37,175 nucleotides of DNA from Candidatus Azambacteria bacterium. GTDB lineage: Bacteria; Patescibacteriota; Minisyncoccia; GWC2-36-17; WO2-46-25. Where the stretch lies: the NCBI GenBank assembly GCA_016234725.1, contig JACRAK010000010.1:1-37175 (forward strand), written 5' to 3'. Positions 6,435-14,024 of this stretch are shown in pieces. Both the position numbers and the translations under genes were made by a program. The notes below the pieces were generated by a model. It made no database searches and had not been told where the DNA came from. It worked only from the letters and a program-made list of their open reading frames with translations. How positions within the stretch are numbered: position 1 is the first letter of the stretch; the number at the start of each line of letters is the position of its first letter.

Positions 6435-7532
6435 ATGGAATTTCTATCGTTTGGCACAATTTTAAAAGAACAGGCCTCCCTAGTGCTTGTCGGCGTGTAT
6501 ACCGATACAATCACTGCATCTTTGGTGAAGCGGGAAGAAGGGAAAACGGTGTTTATCTCCACGGCGACAGAGCCGCAGGAAGGGGAAGCGTTTTCAAACG
6601 GCGTGCTTGATATTGAACGAATAGCATTAAACTGCAGGAAGGCACTTAGCGCGTTGCCGCATACACCGGGGAATGCGCCGCATGATGTGGTATTTGCGCT
6701 TGGCGGGGGCATAGGAGAATTTTCATTCATGCGGGAAAAAGGCGTTCGCGAAGCAAAGGAAAAGAAGATAACCGCAGAAGAGGTTGCGGCGCTTGTCGGT
6801 GCGCATACTCAAGGGAACGATAAGGAAGTGGCGCGCAGTTTTGCAGAAAGCTTTCATATCGACGGATTTGCGGTTGCCGACCCGATAGGGTTGAATGGTA
6901 GCGAGATACTCATTGATATTGTGCGTATGGCATGCGCCGACGGGTTTGCACAGAGTCTTTCTCACGTTGCTTCAAGCGCAGGGTTATCGATGAAGGGGTT
7001 TCTTGACATGCGATATGCCGCCGCAAAGCATGCAAAATTCTTTGAAGAAGCGCAGGGTAGCGCGATAGTGCTGTGCATATTCGAGCATGAAACATACGCG
7101 GTGCTTGTGCGTGATCGTGCGGTGGCGGGCGGTGGTGTCGCTCGAGCGGGATATGGTATAATGATCGAAGCAATTGAAAAAACTTTTTTTGTCGGTAGAG
7201 AAGAGGCGAAAGGGATCATGAGAGCATTTACGAACAAAGAACTCGATGAACATACAAGCGCGCGCATACGAGAGGCGTGCGGTGTTGCAGGGAAGGCGCT
7301 GGTCGCAGACATCGCGCAAACCGTTTCGCAGCTTGACCCTACGAGCTTGTTGCCCGGTAATATCCGGGTGGTATCTGCGGGAGAAATGCCCCAGATCGAT
7401 GAAGCATTTCGAGCTCCCGAATGGCTTGCCTCGCTTCCGATAGAGCGAAACGCGACCGTACAGGTGTGGCATGCGCCGGAGCACGATACCGGTGGAACGG
7501 CATTTGATGTACTGATCGCGGAATCCTTATAA
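6435..7532 (+). CDS. FtsA/PilM-like actin-fold ATPase (CPR type)
   Basis: 365 aa. Starts one base after the alaS stop, so it is probably co-transcribed and translationally coupled. Features suggesting the ASKHA fold are an N-terminal VLVGVYTDTITASLV strand-turn-strand, VVFALGGGIGEFSF followed by a charged SHS2-like insert (REKGVREAKEKKITAEEV), a central IDIVRMACADG region, and a late AGGGVARAGYGIMIE glycine-rich loop. Homologues in CPR genomes are annotated as FtsA or PilM; the assignment is by pattern only. No transmembrane segment. The next gene encodes a single-pass membrane protein of the kind that often accompanies such ATPases, suggesting a joint role in division or pilus/envelope assembly. 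A MITE-like element begins 2 bases after the stop. Confidence 0.6.
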   Translation: MEFLSFGTILKEQASLVLVGVYTDTITASLVKREEGKTVFISTATEPQEGEAFSNGVLDIERIALNCRKALSALPHTPGNAPHDVVFALGGGIGEFSFMREKGVREAKEKKITAEEVAALVGAHTQGNDKEVARSFAESFHIDGFAVADPIGLNGSEILIDIVRMACADGFAQSLSHVASSAGLSMKGFLDMRYAAAKHAKFFEEAQGSAIVLCIFEHETYAVLVRDRAVAGGGVARAGYGIMIEAIEKTFFVGREEAKGIMRAFTNKELDEHTSARIREACGVAGKALVADIAQTVSQLDPTSLLPGNIRVVSAGEMPQIDEAFRAPEWLASLPIERNATVQVWHAPEHDTGGTAFDVLIAESL

Positions 7533-7533
7533 T

Positions 7534-7657
7534 ACTTTGCATTATGAAACGTCATCTTCTTCGTTCCGCCTCCGCGTCTTGCCTCGCTGTACTCCACAGT
7601 ACAGCTTCGGCTTCACTGCTCGGCGCGCCTCGAATCTGACATTTCGTAATGCAAAGT
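7534..7657. mobile_element. MITE-like element with 21-bp terminal inverted repeats
   Basis: 7534-7554 and 7637-7657 are inverted repeats matching at 19 of 21 positions (ACTTTGCATTAYGAAAYGTCA). Inside is a smaller hairpin CTGTAC/GTACAG. The ~124-bp element has no coding capacity, is flanked by AT-rich TAT sequence, and fills the gap between the actin-fold gene and its downstream partner. Confidence 0.7.
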
Positions 7658-7672
7658 TATATATTTAAATCC

Positions 7673-9346
7673 ATGAAAAAAATACTGTATATTCACCCCG
7701 AGGAAAGCGTCGCGTATCTTATCGATCGTTTTGAGAACACGGAAGACGAAACGCTCTATCTCGCCGCGGATGATCATCCCGCGCTTTTCACCGATGCGGT
7801 GAATATGAAGCTCCTTGCGCGCGAGGCGAGTGTGCTGCGCAAGCGTATTGTTGTGATCTCTCAAAATCCCGCGGTGCTTGAAATGGCGCGGAACGTCTCT
7901 TTTGACACTATTGCGGAAAATGCCGCGGAATTGGAACGGCAGGAAGCGGAGGCGGCGGCCCCGGTTGCCGCGCCCGCTGCATCACACACAGAGGAAGGCG
8001 GCGAGCAGGAAGAGGAAGTGCAGGTGCGCGTCATCCGCGACGAGAATATCCGTATTCCTTCGCCATACGACGAAGTGCTTATGAGTCCTCCTCGGGAACA
8101 CGGTGAAGAAATACGCTATAGCCGCGATGCGGACGAACACGGCGCATCGGCGTCGGAAGAGGCCGCTCCCTCTCCTATGAGGAAAATGATGCGCGGGAAA
8201 TCACTTACCTGGAAATTCGTGGCGATCTCTTTCATAGCGGCGGGCGTGCTTGCGGGCGGAGCATTTTATGCGCTTTCCCCGCGATTATCGGTTTCGGTCG
8301 TGCCAAAGAAAGAATCGCTGCGGTTTGATTTTCAGGCGATCGCCGACAGCAAGACGTCTGCGCTGGATGTGGATAGATCGAAAGTGCCCGGGCAGATCAT
8401 TACGATAGAGAAAGAGGTGAGCGGAGAATTTACCGCTTCGGCGAAACAAGATAAGGCGACCAGAGCGGAAGGAAAAGTGACGCTGTACAATGAATTCAGT
8501 TCAAGCGCTCAGCCGCTGGTGAAAAATACGCGGCTTCGAGCGCCGGACGGAAAGATATTCCGGCTGAAGGATGCCGTGACCGTTCCCGGGGCGACGGTGC
8601 AAGGCGGCACAGTGACCGCCGCGGGTACGGTGGATGCCTTGGTGATCGCGGATGAAGCGGGACCCGCATATAATATCGGCCCCGCATCGTTTGTGATCCC
8701 TGGATTTGAGGGGACGTCGAAATTCTCCGCATTTTCTGCGAAGTCCTCATCGGTGATGGCGGGCGGGAGCGCGGGAGAAGGGTACGCCGCGACCGCAGAG
8801 GATATTGAAAAGGCGAAAGCATCTCTTAAAAACAAGCTCACCGAAGAAACAAAAGGATACGTTGAAGCGAACGTGCCGAAGGGGTTTGTCGTTTTAGAGA
8901 GCGCGGTCGCGCAACGCGCGCCCGAGTTCTCCCAAGATCAGCCCGATGCGTTGGGGAAGTTCGCCGCACACATGAAAGTTGCGTACGACGTGTTCGTGTT
9001 TTCGGAGAACGACATCGCTGCGCTCACCGAATATCATCTTTCAAAGAAACTGCAGGACGCACGAAAAGCGCTGCCGGGAACGCGCGTTATTACCTATGAG
9101 CGCGAGGCATTCGGCCCCACTAAAGAAACATTAAGCTTTACGGTGAAAGCGAGCGAACTGGTCGCGGGATCTATCGACGAGAAGCAGGTGAAAGAAATGC
9201 TTGCCGGGAAGGGAGAGGCTGATATCCAGCAGATCTTGAGCGCGAATGATGCGATAGAAAGCGCAGAAGCGACGTTTTGGCCATTTTGGATATCGCTTGC
9301 TCCAAGCAACCCGGATCGCATTACGATCGTCATTACCGAGCTGTAG
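7673..9346 (+). CDS. Large single-pass membrane protein, CPR 'baseplate J-like' type
   Basis: 557 aa from ATG 7673 (an in-frame ATG at 7649 lies within the repeat element, so 7673 is preferred). Residues 1-90 form a cytoplasmic domain (KKILYIHPEESVAYLIDRF, later RKRIVVISQNPAVLEMA). Then comes a low-complexity Ala/Glu/Pro linker to about 175, one transmembrane helix at about 178-198 (FVAISFIAAGVLAGGAFYAL), and a long extracytoplasmic region opening with LSVSVVPKKESLRFDF. This arrangement is what CPR genomes show in proteins labelled baseplate-J-like. I infer an envelope or pilus-type role with the upstream actin-fold protein; the biochemical role is unknown. Confidence 0.55.
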   Translation: MKKILYIHPEESVAYLIDRFENTEDETLYLAADDHPALFTDAVNMKLLAREASVLRKRIVVISQNPAVLEMARNVSFDTIAENAAELERQEAEAAAPVAAPAASHTEEGGEQEEEVQVRVIRDENIRIPSPYDEVLMSPPREHGEEIRYSRDADEHGASASEEAAPSPMRKMMRGKSLTWKFVAISFIAAGVLAGGAFYALSPRLSVSVVPKKESLRFDFQAIADSKTSALDVDRSKVPGQIITIEKEVSGEFTASAKQDKATRAEGKVTLYNEFSSSAQPLVKNTRLRAPDGKIFRLKDAVTVPGATVQGGTVTAAGTVDALVIADEAGPAYNIGPASFVIPGFEGTSKFSAFSAKSSSVMAGGSAGEGYAATAEDIEKAKASLKNKLTEETKGYVEANVPKGFVVLESAVAQRAPEFSQDQPDALGKFAAHMKVAYDVFVFSENDIAALTEYHLSKKLQDARKALPGTRVITYEREAFGPTKETLSFTVKASELVAGSIDEKQVKEMLAGKGEADIQQILSANDAIESAEATFWPFWISLAPSNPDRITIVITEL

Positions 9347-9386
9347 CAAATGAGGTTTAAACGCATTTTCCCGCTCACGGAAGCGC

Positions 9387-9646
9387 GGGGGGTTGACCCG
9401 CCTAAATTTTTGCACTTATGTGCACGATGTTGGCGCTTATTTGCTCTGGTTCTCGTATTGCGACAGTATAAAGTCGTTTGTTAAAGAGTTGCTTTCGGTG
9501 CAAAAACTTAGGGGGGTTGACCCGCCTAAATTTTTGCACTTATGTGCACGATGTTGGTGCTTATTTGTTCTGGCTCCCGCATCGCAACCGTATAAAGTCG
9601 CTTGTTTAAAGAGTTGCTTTTGGTGCAAAAACTTAGGGGGGTTGAC
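9387..9646. repeat. Two tandem 124/125-bp repeats with internal inverted repeats plus a partial third
   Basis: Units at 9387-9510 and 9511-9635 are about 90% identical by eye; a third start (GGGGGGTTGAC) is at 9636-9646. Each unit has CCTAAATTTTTGCAC near its start and GTGCAAAAACTTAGG spanning its end and the next unit's first bases, able to pair at 14 of 15 positions. Each begins with the palindrome-like GGGTTGACCC and contains GTATAAAGTCG. No open frame is convincing. This accounts for the 336-base gap before infA. Confidence 0.85.
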
Positions 9647-9670
9647 TAATGTTCGCCGATTTGTTAGAAA
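9642..9670 (+). promoter_or_regulatory. Promoter of the infA ribosomal-protein operon
   Basis: TTGACT (9642-9647), 17-base spacer, TAGAAA (9665-9670). The -35 is contributed by the third, truncated copy of the upstream repeat. The predicted leader before infA is only a few bases. Confidence 0.5.
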
Positions 9671-9682
9671 TAACTAATATTT

Positions 9683-9898
9683 ATGCCACAAGAGAGAATT
9701 CGTCGAGACGGGATAGTCCAAGAGAATTTATCCAATGGATTGTTTCGTGTCCAGCTTCAAGATGAGGCGCTGGTACTCGCTCATTTGTCCGGCAAAATGC
9801 GGCTGCATCACATTAAGGTGCTTCCGGGAGACAGGGTCACGGTTGAGCTGAGTCCGTACGACCTGACAAAAGGACGGATCGTATTGCGGATGAAATAA
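9683..9898 (+). CDS. infA: Translation initiation factor IF-1
   Basis: 71 aa, the usual length for this S1-fold factor, which binds the ribosomal A site during initiation. Visible hallmarks are [35 protein letters not shown] and [15 protein letters not shown], ending in VLRMK. It heads the operon with rpmJ four bases downstream, the standard infA-rpmJ-rpsM order. No Shine-Dalgarno is seen. Confidence 0.96.
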   Translation: MPQERIRRDGIVQENLSNGLFRVQLQDEALVLAHLSGKMRLHHIKVLPGDRVTVELSPYDLTKGRIVLRMK

Positions 9899-9902
9899 TA
9901 AT

Positions 9903-10016
9903 ATGAAGGTACGAGCATCGGTAAAGAAAATTTGTGCGAAATGTAAATCGGTCCGAAGAAGCGGCCGGGTGTATGTCGTGTGTTCCAATCCGAAGCATAA
10001 ACAACGTCAAAAATAA
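9903..10016 (+). CDS. rpmJ: 50S ribosomal protein L36 (bL36)
   Basis: 37 aa beginning [15 protein letters not shown]. It is the zinc-binding form, with CAKC, a later Cys in VVCSNPKH and the final His. It lies between infA and rpsM with gaps of 4 and 1 bases. Confidence 0.95.
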   Translation: MKVRASVKKICAKCKSVRRSGRVYVVCSNPKHKQRQK

Positions 10017-10017
10017 T

Positions 10018-10404
10018 ATGCCCAGAATCGTCGGTGTCAATATTCCTGATAAAAAGCGGATGGAGGTAGCGCTTACCTATATCTACGGCATCGGCCCTGC
10101 GCGGGCACGCCGCATGCTTGCGGAAACAAAAGTGGATCCGAACAAGCGCGCGCACGAACTTACGGCAGACGAAACCAATCGTTTGAAAGACGCGATCGAA
10201 AAGAATTATAAGACAGAGGGGGATCTGAAGCGGGAGATCATGCTGCATATCAAGCGGTTGAAGGATATCAAAAGCTACCGAGGTATCCGCCATATGAAAG
10301 GACTTCCGGCGCGCGGCCAGCGCACAAAAACGAATTCCCGCACGCGGCGCGGCAACGTGAGAAAGACTGCCGGTTCGGGAAGGCGCGCAGTTGAAAAGAA
10401 ATAA
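10018..10404 (+). CDS. rpsM: 30S ribosomal protein S13 (uS13)
   Basis: 128 aa. Begins [20 protein letters not shown], then [14 protein letters not shown], with the C-terminal [18 protein letters not shown] tail that reaches the P-site tRNA. Complete, in standard operon order. The ATG follows the rpmJ stop by one base. Confidence 0.96.
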   Translation: MPRIVGVNIPDKKRMEVALTYIYGIGPARARRMLAETKVDPNKRAHELTADETNRLKDAIEKNYKTEGDLKREIMLHIKRLKDIKSYRGIRHMKGLPARGQRTKTNSRTRRGNVRKTAGSGRRAVEKK

Positions 10405-10419
10405 TGCCTTGAAACGTGT

Positions 10420-10472
10420 AACTTGGAACATGGAACACGCATGATCCAAGATTAGCGATTCAAGATTCAAGA
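10420..10472. repeat. Period-7 microrepeats in the rpsM-rpsK gap
   Basis: AACTTGG/AACATGG/AACACG followed by GATTCAA/GATTCAA/GA: two short runs of degenerate 7-base repeats in the 72-base gap. They resemble the heptamer runs at 2003-2030 and 21143-21175. Confidence 0.6.
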
Positions 10473-10476
10473 CAGT

Positions 10477-10929
10477 ATGGGAAAGAAGAAAGTATTAACA
10501 CAAAATGAAGAACAACTGATGAAAGAAACCGAGGAACGCGAATCCTCGGTGAAAAAAGCGCCGGCCGCGGCAGCCGCAAAGCGGATCACGAAGGCGGGGC
10601 AGGCGCACGTACAGGCGACGTATAATAATACGATCATCACGGTCGCGGACGATGCGGGAAACGTGCTTGCGTGGTCTTCGGCGGGTTCGCTCGGATTTAA
10701 GGGAGCGAAGAAAGCGACGCCGTATGCGGCATCGCAGGTTGTCTCGACCGTTGCGGAAAAAGTCAAAAAAACCGGGCTTCAGGATGTCGCGATATTCGTG
10801 AAAGGCATCGGCTCGGGACGAGAATCGGCAGTGCGGGCGCTTGCAGGGAATTTCAATGTTATTTCCATTTCAGACGTAACGCCGATCCCGCACAACGGAT
10901 GCCGGCCGCCGAAGGTCAGACGCGTCTAA
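10477..10929 (+). CDS. rpsK: 30S ribosomal protein S11 (uS11)
   Basis: 150 aa, with an N-terminal extension of about 35 charged and Ala-rich residues before the conserved part ([20 protein letters not shown]). The core continues with [36 protein letters not shown] and the C-terminal [16 protein letters not shown]. The platform protein is complete. Confidence 0.95.
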   Translation: MGKKKVLTQNEEQLMKETEERESSVKKAPAAAAAKRITKAGQAHVQATYNNTIITVADDAGNVLAWSSAGSLGFKGAKKATPYAASQVVSTVAEKVKKTGLQDVAIFVKGIGSGRESAVRALAGNFNVISISDVTPIPHNGCRPPKVRRV

Positions 10930-10944
10930 CGGAGCGATATATTT

Positions 10945-11565
10945 ATGGAATCAAAATGCAGCAAATGTAGACGGGCGGGAGAAAAGCTTTTTTTGAAAGG
11001 CGAGCGATGCGCTACGGCAAAATGCGCGGTCGCGCGGCGCCCCGGTCCTCCGGGCATGCACGGCGCAAAGCGCAAGAAACGAGGGGGTTCCGAATATGGC
11101 ACCCAGCTCGCGGAAAAGCAGAAGGTGAAGCGCAGCTACGGCATTCAGGAGCGCCAATTCAAGAATTATTACGAGACGGCGTCAAAGAAGAAAGGAAACA
11201 CGCTGAACATGCTCGCAACATTGCTTGAGACGCGGCTTGATAATATCGCGTTCCGTCTCGGGTTTGCCGCATCACGGAGCCAGGCGAGGCAAATGGTAGG
11301 GCACGGCCATCTTATGGTGAACGGCAGGCGAGTCGACATTCCTTCATACCAGATCACGAAAGGAGACGTCATCACGATCCGTCCCGGTTCGGTTTCAAAA
11401 AAGATATTCCAGGATATCAAGATGGTACTCAAGAAATATGAGCCGCCGCAATGGCTTGCGATGGATAAAGAGAGCCTGAAAGGGGAGATGGTGCGCGCGC
11501 CGGAAATGGAGGAGCTTGATGTGCCGTTCAATTTGCAATTGATCACTGAGTTTTATTCACGATAA
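10945..11565 (+). CDS. rpsD: 30S ribosomal protein S4 (uS4)
   Basis: 206 aa. Primary 16S binder. The N-terminus has cysteines spaced as in zinc-binding S4 (CSKC ... CATAKC), then RRPGPPGMHG; the S4 RNA-binding domain is RLDNIAFRLGFAASRSQARQ with GHLMVNGRRVDIPSY. Ends LITEFYSR as in the family. A weak Shine-Dalgarno (CGGAGCG) precedes the ATG. Confidence 0.96.
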   Translation: MESKCSKCRRAGEKLFLKGERCATAKCAVARRPGPPGMHGAKRKKRGGSEYGTQLAEKQKVKRSYGIQERQFKNYYETASKKKGNTLNMLATLLETRLDNIAFRLGFAASRSQARQMVGHGHLMVNGRRVDIPSYQITKGDVITIRPGSVSKKIFQDIKMVLKKYEPPQWLAMDKESLKGEMVRAPEMEELDVPFNLQLITEFYSR

Positions 11566-11622
11566 TACTATTAATCAACTTCGGTGAGGGAGCACAGCTT
11601 CCCGCCGGGTCTTTTGGAAAAC

Positions 11623-12558
11623 ATGCCAATTACATTGCCAGAAAAACCTAGCGTGGTGACGAAAGACGGTTTCAGGGCCGTTATCGAAATTGAGGGCCTT
11701 TATCCCGGGTATGGCATGACGCTCGGCAATGCGTTGCGGCGCGTGCTGTTTTCTTCGCTCGAAGGAGCGGCGGCGACGGTGGTGAAGATCAAGGGGGTGT
11801 CGCATGAATTTTCAACGATCTCGGGCGTCATGGAAGATGTGGTGCAGTTGCTGTTGAACATCAAACGCTTGCGGTTCATGAAGCAGACGGACGAGCCGGA
11901 AGTGGTCTCGATAAACGTGCACGGAGAGCGCGAGGTGACCGCATCAGACATCAAAGGATCAAGCCAGATCAAAGTCGTGGATCCTGCGGCGCACATCGCG
12001 ACGCTGACCGATAAGAAGTCGGCATTCGAAGTAGAGCTGACGATCGAAAAAGGCTTTGGGTATGTGCCGGTCGAGGAGAAGAAGAAAGAAAAAACGGAGA
12101 TCGGAACCATCGCGCTTGATGCGATATTCACGCCGATCAGAAAGATCAATTACGAAGTGGAGAATATGCGCGTCGGCGAACGCACGGACTATGATCGTTT
12201 GCGTCTTATCATTGAGACCGACGGAACCATTGATCCCGAAGAGGCATTTATGAAAGGCGCGCGCATCTTAGTCGAGCAGTTCACGAAGCTCGTGGCATTT
12301 GACGAGGAGCATGCACATGAGGGAAAAACGAGCGCACACGCATCGGAAGAGGTCTCTGCGGCAGAGAACGGTATTGCCGAATTGGATCTTCCTGCGCGGG
12401 TCGCGCACGCGCTTGAAAGCGCGGGGATCACCGCCATTGATGATCTTACCGCAAAAACGGAAACAGAGCTTCTTGCGCTTGAAGGGATGGGCGCAAAGGC
12501 GGTTACCGATATCAAAAAGGCGCTTAAAAAAGCCGACGTGAGCTTGAGGGAGGAGTAG
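11623..12558 (+). CDS. rpoA: DNA-directed RNA polymerase subunit alpha
   Basis: 311 aa from ATG 11623, chosen since homologues begin close to FRAVIEIEGLYPGYGMTLGN; the GTG at 11584 would add 13 unrelated residues. The N-terminal dimerisation domain holds GNALRRVLFSSLEG and the assembly region. After a charged linker (about 225-250) the C-terminal domain, with helix-hairpin-helix features (LESAGITAIDDL, LLALEGMGAKAVTDIKKAL), could contact UP elements and regulators. Complete. Confidence 0.96.
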   Translation: MPITLPEKPSVVTKDGFRAVIEIEGLYPGYGMTLGNALRRVLFSSLEGAAATVVKIKGVSHEFSTISGVMEDVVQLLLNIKRLRFMKQTDEPEVVSINVHGEREVTASDIKGSSQIKVVDPAAHIATLTDKKSAFEVELTIEKGFGYVPVEEKKKEKTEIGTIALDAIFTPIRKINYEVENMRVGERTDYDRLRLIIETDGTIDPEEAFMKGARILVEQFTKLVAFDEEHAHEGKTSAHASEEVSAAENGIAELDLPARVAHALESAGITAIDDLTAKTETELLALEGMGAKAVTDIKKALKKADVSLREE

Positions 12559-12564
12559 TTGTAT

Positions 12565-12912
12565 ATGAAACATTTAAACAAGACACGAAAATTCCATAGA
12601 GAAACAGGACAGCGCGCGGCATTGCTGAAAGCGCTTATGACCGCGCTTATCACGAACGGCAAGATCAAGACGACCGAGGCGAAGGCGAAAGAAGTACGCC
12701 CGCGGATCGAAAAGATGGTCTCAAAAGCGAAAGTAAAAGACATCAATACGGTGCGCCTTATCCGCAGAACGTTCGCCGAGAACGTGACAAAGAAATTGTT
12801 CGATGAGGTCGCGGTGAAGTACAAGGAGCGCAACGGCGGGTATACGCGCATCGTGAAGCTCGGCCAGCGGCGGTCGGACGGTTCAGAGATGGCACAGATA
12901 GAATTCGTATAA
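12565..12912 (+). CDS. rplQ: 50S ribosomal protein L17 (bL17)
   Basis: 115 aa. KHLNKTRKFHRETGQRAALL at the N-terminus and ALITNGKIKTTEAKAKEVRP are diagnostic. ATG 12565 has GGGAGGAG upstream, inside the end of rpoA. Complete and short, as in many CPR. Confidence 0.95.
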   Translation: MKHLNKTRKFHRETGQRAALLKALMTALITNGKIKTTEAKAKEVRPRIEKMVSKAKVKDINTVRLIRRTFAENVTKKLFDEVAVKYKERNGGYTRIVKLGQRRSDGSEMAQIEFV

Positions 12913-12921
12913 TATACGCAT

Positions 12922-13284
12922 ATGGAAAGGAAAACGCACACAATCGATGCATCAGGAAAATCGCTCGGCAGACTCGCGTCTGCGGTTGCAGTGTTATTGC
13001 GCGGCAAGCATAAGGCGACGTTCGAGCGGCACATTGATGCGGGCGACACCGTGGTCGTGTGCAATCTCGACGCACTCAAGATCACCGGGACGAAAAAAGA
13101 AAGTAAAGAATATTTTTATCACACCGGCCATCCGGGAGGGCTCAAGACCTCGGTACTTGGAAAAGTATTGGAAAAAAACCCGGGCGAGGCGTTCCGGCTC
13201 GCGGTGTATGGGATGCTTCCAAAAAACAAATTACGAGCTTCCATGATCAAACGGCTTACCATGTATCGTGGGCAAATTAAATAA
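12922..13284 (+). CDS. rplM: 50S ribosomal protein L13 (uL13)
   Basis: 120 aa, shorter than the usual ~142: the N-terminal part is trimmed, and it ends at LTMYRGQIK without a long tail. Conserved segments are DASGKSLGRLASAVA, LRGKHKATFERHIDAGD, FYHTGHPGGLK and VYGMLPKNKLRASMIKRL. It pairs with rpsI, its standard partner. Confidence 0.95.
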   Translation: MERKTHTIDASGKSLGRLASAVAVLLRGKHKATFERHIDAGDTVVVCNLDALKITGTKKESKEYFYHTGHPGGLKTSVLGKVLEKNPGEAFRLAVYGMLPKNKLRASMIKRLTMYRGQIK

Positions 13285-13290
13285 ACGACT

Positions 13291-13833
13291 ATGAGCGCTA
13301 CAGCAACAAAACCGGCGGTAAAACGCACCCCAAAAGCAAAGAAATCGGAAGAAGTCGAGATCGTTCCTGTCGCGGCGCAACCCGCGGAAGAAACAGTCAT
13401 GGATGCGGATATCGCAAAAATGATGGAGGAAAAAGACACGAAGCCGGGGAGATATTATGAAGCGGTAGGACGGCGAAAGACCGCAACCGCGCGCGTGCGT
13501 ATCTTTACGCGCGGGAGCGGCGTGACCGTAAATACAAAGGATTATAAGCTCTATTTCGCGCATGCCGATCTGCAGAGGATCGTAGACGGCCCGTTGCGCA
13601 AGATGAAGATCGCAGAGCGATTCATGGTGAGCGCGGTAACGAACGGCGGCGGCATACATGCGCAGGCGGAGGCGGTGCGCCACGGCATCGCGCGGGCGCT
13701 CGTCGCGTTCAATGCTGATTTTCAGAAACGATTGAAGCGATCGGGATACTTGAAGCGCGATCCGCGCCAAAAGGAACGCAGGAAATATGGTCTCAAGAAG
13801 GCGCGCAAAGCCCCACGCTGGTCGAAGCGTTAG
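13291..13833 (+). CDS. rpsI: 30S ribosomal protein S9 (uS9) with an N-terminal extension
   Basis: 180 aa; about 50 residues of Lys/Ala/Glu-rich, probably disordered sequence precede the conserved core (YYEAVGRRKTATARVRIF). VTNGGGIHAQAEAVRHGIAR and the C-terminal KKARKAPRWSKR tail, which contacts the P-site tRNA, are intact. The codons for the final RWSKR and stop recur 122 bases downstream with a synonymous Arg codon and a different stop. Confidence 0.95.
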   Translation: MSATATKPAVKRTPKAKKSEEVEIVPVAAQPAEETVMDADIAKMMEEKDTKPGRYYEAVGRRKTATARVRIFTRGSGVTVNTKDYKLYFAHADLQRIVDGPLRKMKIAERFMVSAVTNGGGIHAQAEAVRHGIARALVAFNADFQKRLKRSGYLKRDPRQKERRKYGLKKARKAPRWSKR

Positions 13834-13954
13834 CGGAGACAGCGTGGCAGAAGGGGCGACGGGGAAACTGGGTGTTTCCCCGCGGCGGAAACATTAAAAC
13901 CGAAGGGTTTTAAAGATCCGCCAACTGGCGGAGATCACGATGGTCGAAGCGTTA
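13834..13954. repeat. Hairpin cluster bounded by an echo of the rpsI 3' end
   Basis: 13814-13832 (end of rpsI) and 13936-13954 match at 18 of 19 bases and both encode RWSKR-stop. Between them are three hairpins: CGGGGAAAC/GTTTCCCCG, AAAACC/GGTTTT and TCCGCCA/TGGCGGA. Confidence 0.75.
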
Positions 13955-13968
13955 AACATTATTTTTTC

Positions 13969-14001
13969 ACACAAGCACCGCTTATGCGGTGCTTGTGTTT
14001 T
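13969..14001 (+). terminator. Intrinsic terminator of the ribosomal operon
   Basis: Perfect 13-bp stem ACACAAGCACCGC/GCGGTGCTTGTGT, loop TTAT, then TTT. It lies after rpsI and the echo element. Confidence 0.85.
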
Positions 14002-14024
14002 GGTCTGCACACGCGGGACAACGT

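Noticed and set aside
9387-9646. CRISPR array
   Set aside because: Only two full units of about 124 bases and no spacers; the units are contiguous, with internal inverted repeats, so these are tandem repeats.
12189-13085. 298-codon open frame on the minus strand across rpoA, rplQ and rplM
   Set aside because: It is antisense to three clear genes and has no recognisable motif or Shine-Dalgarno.
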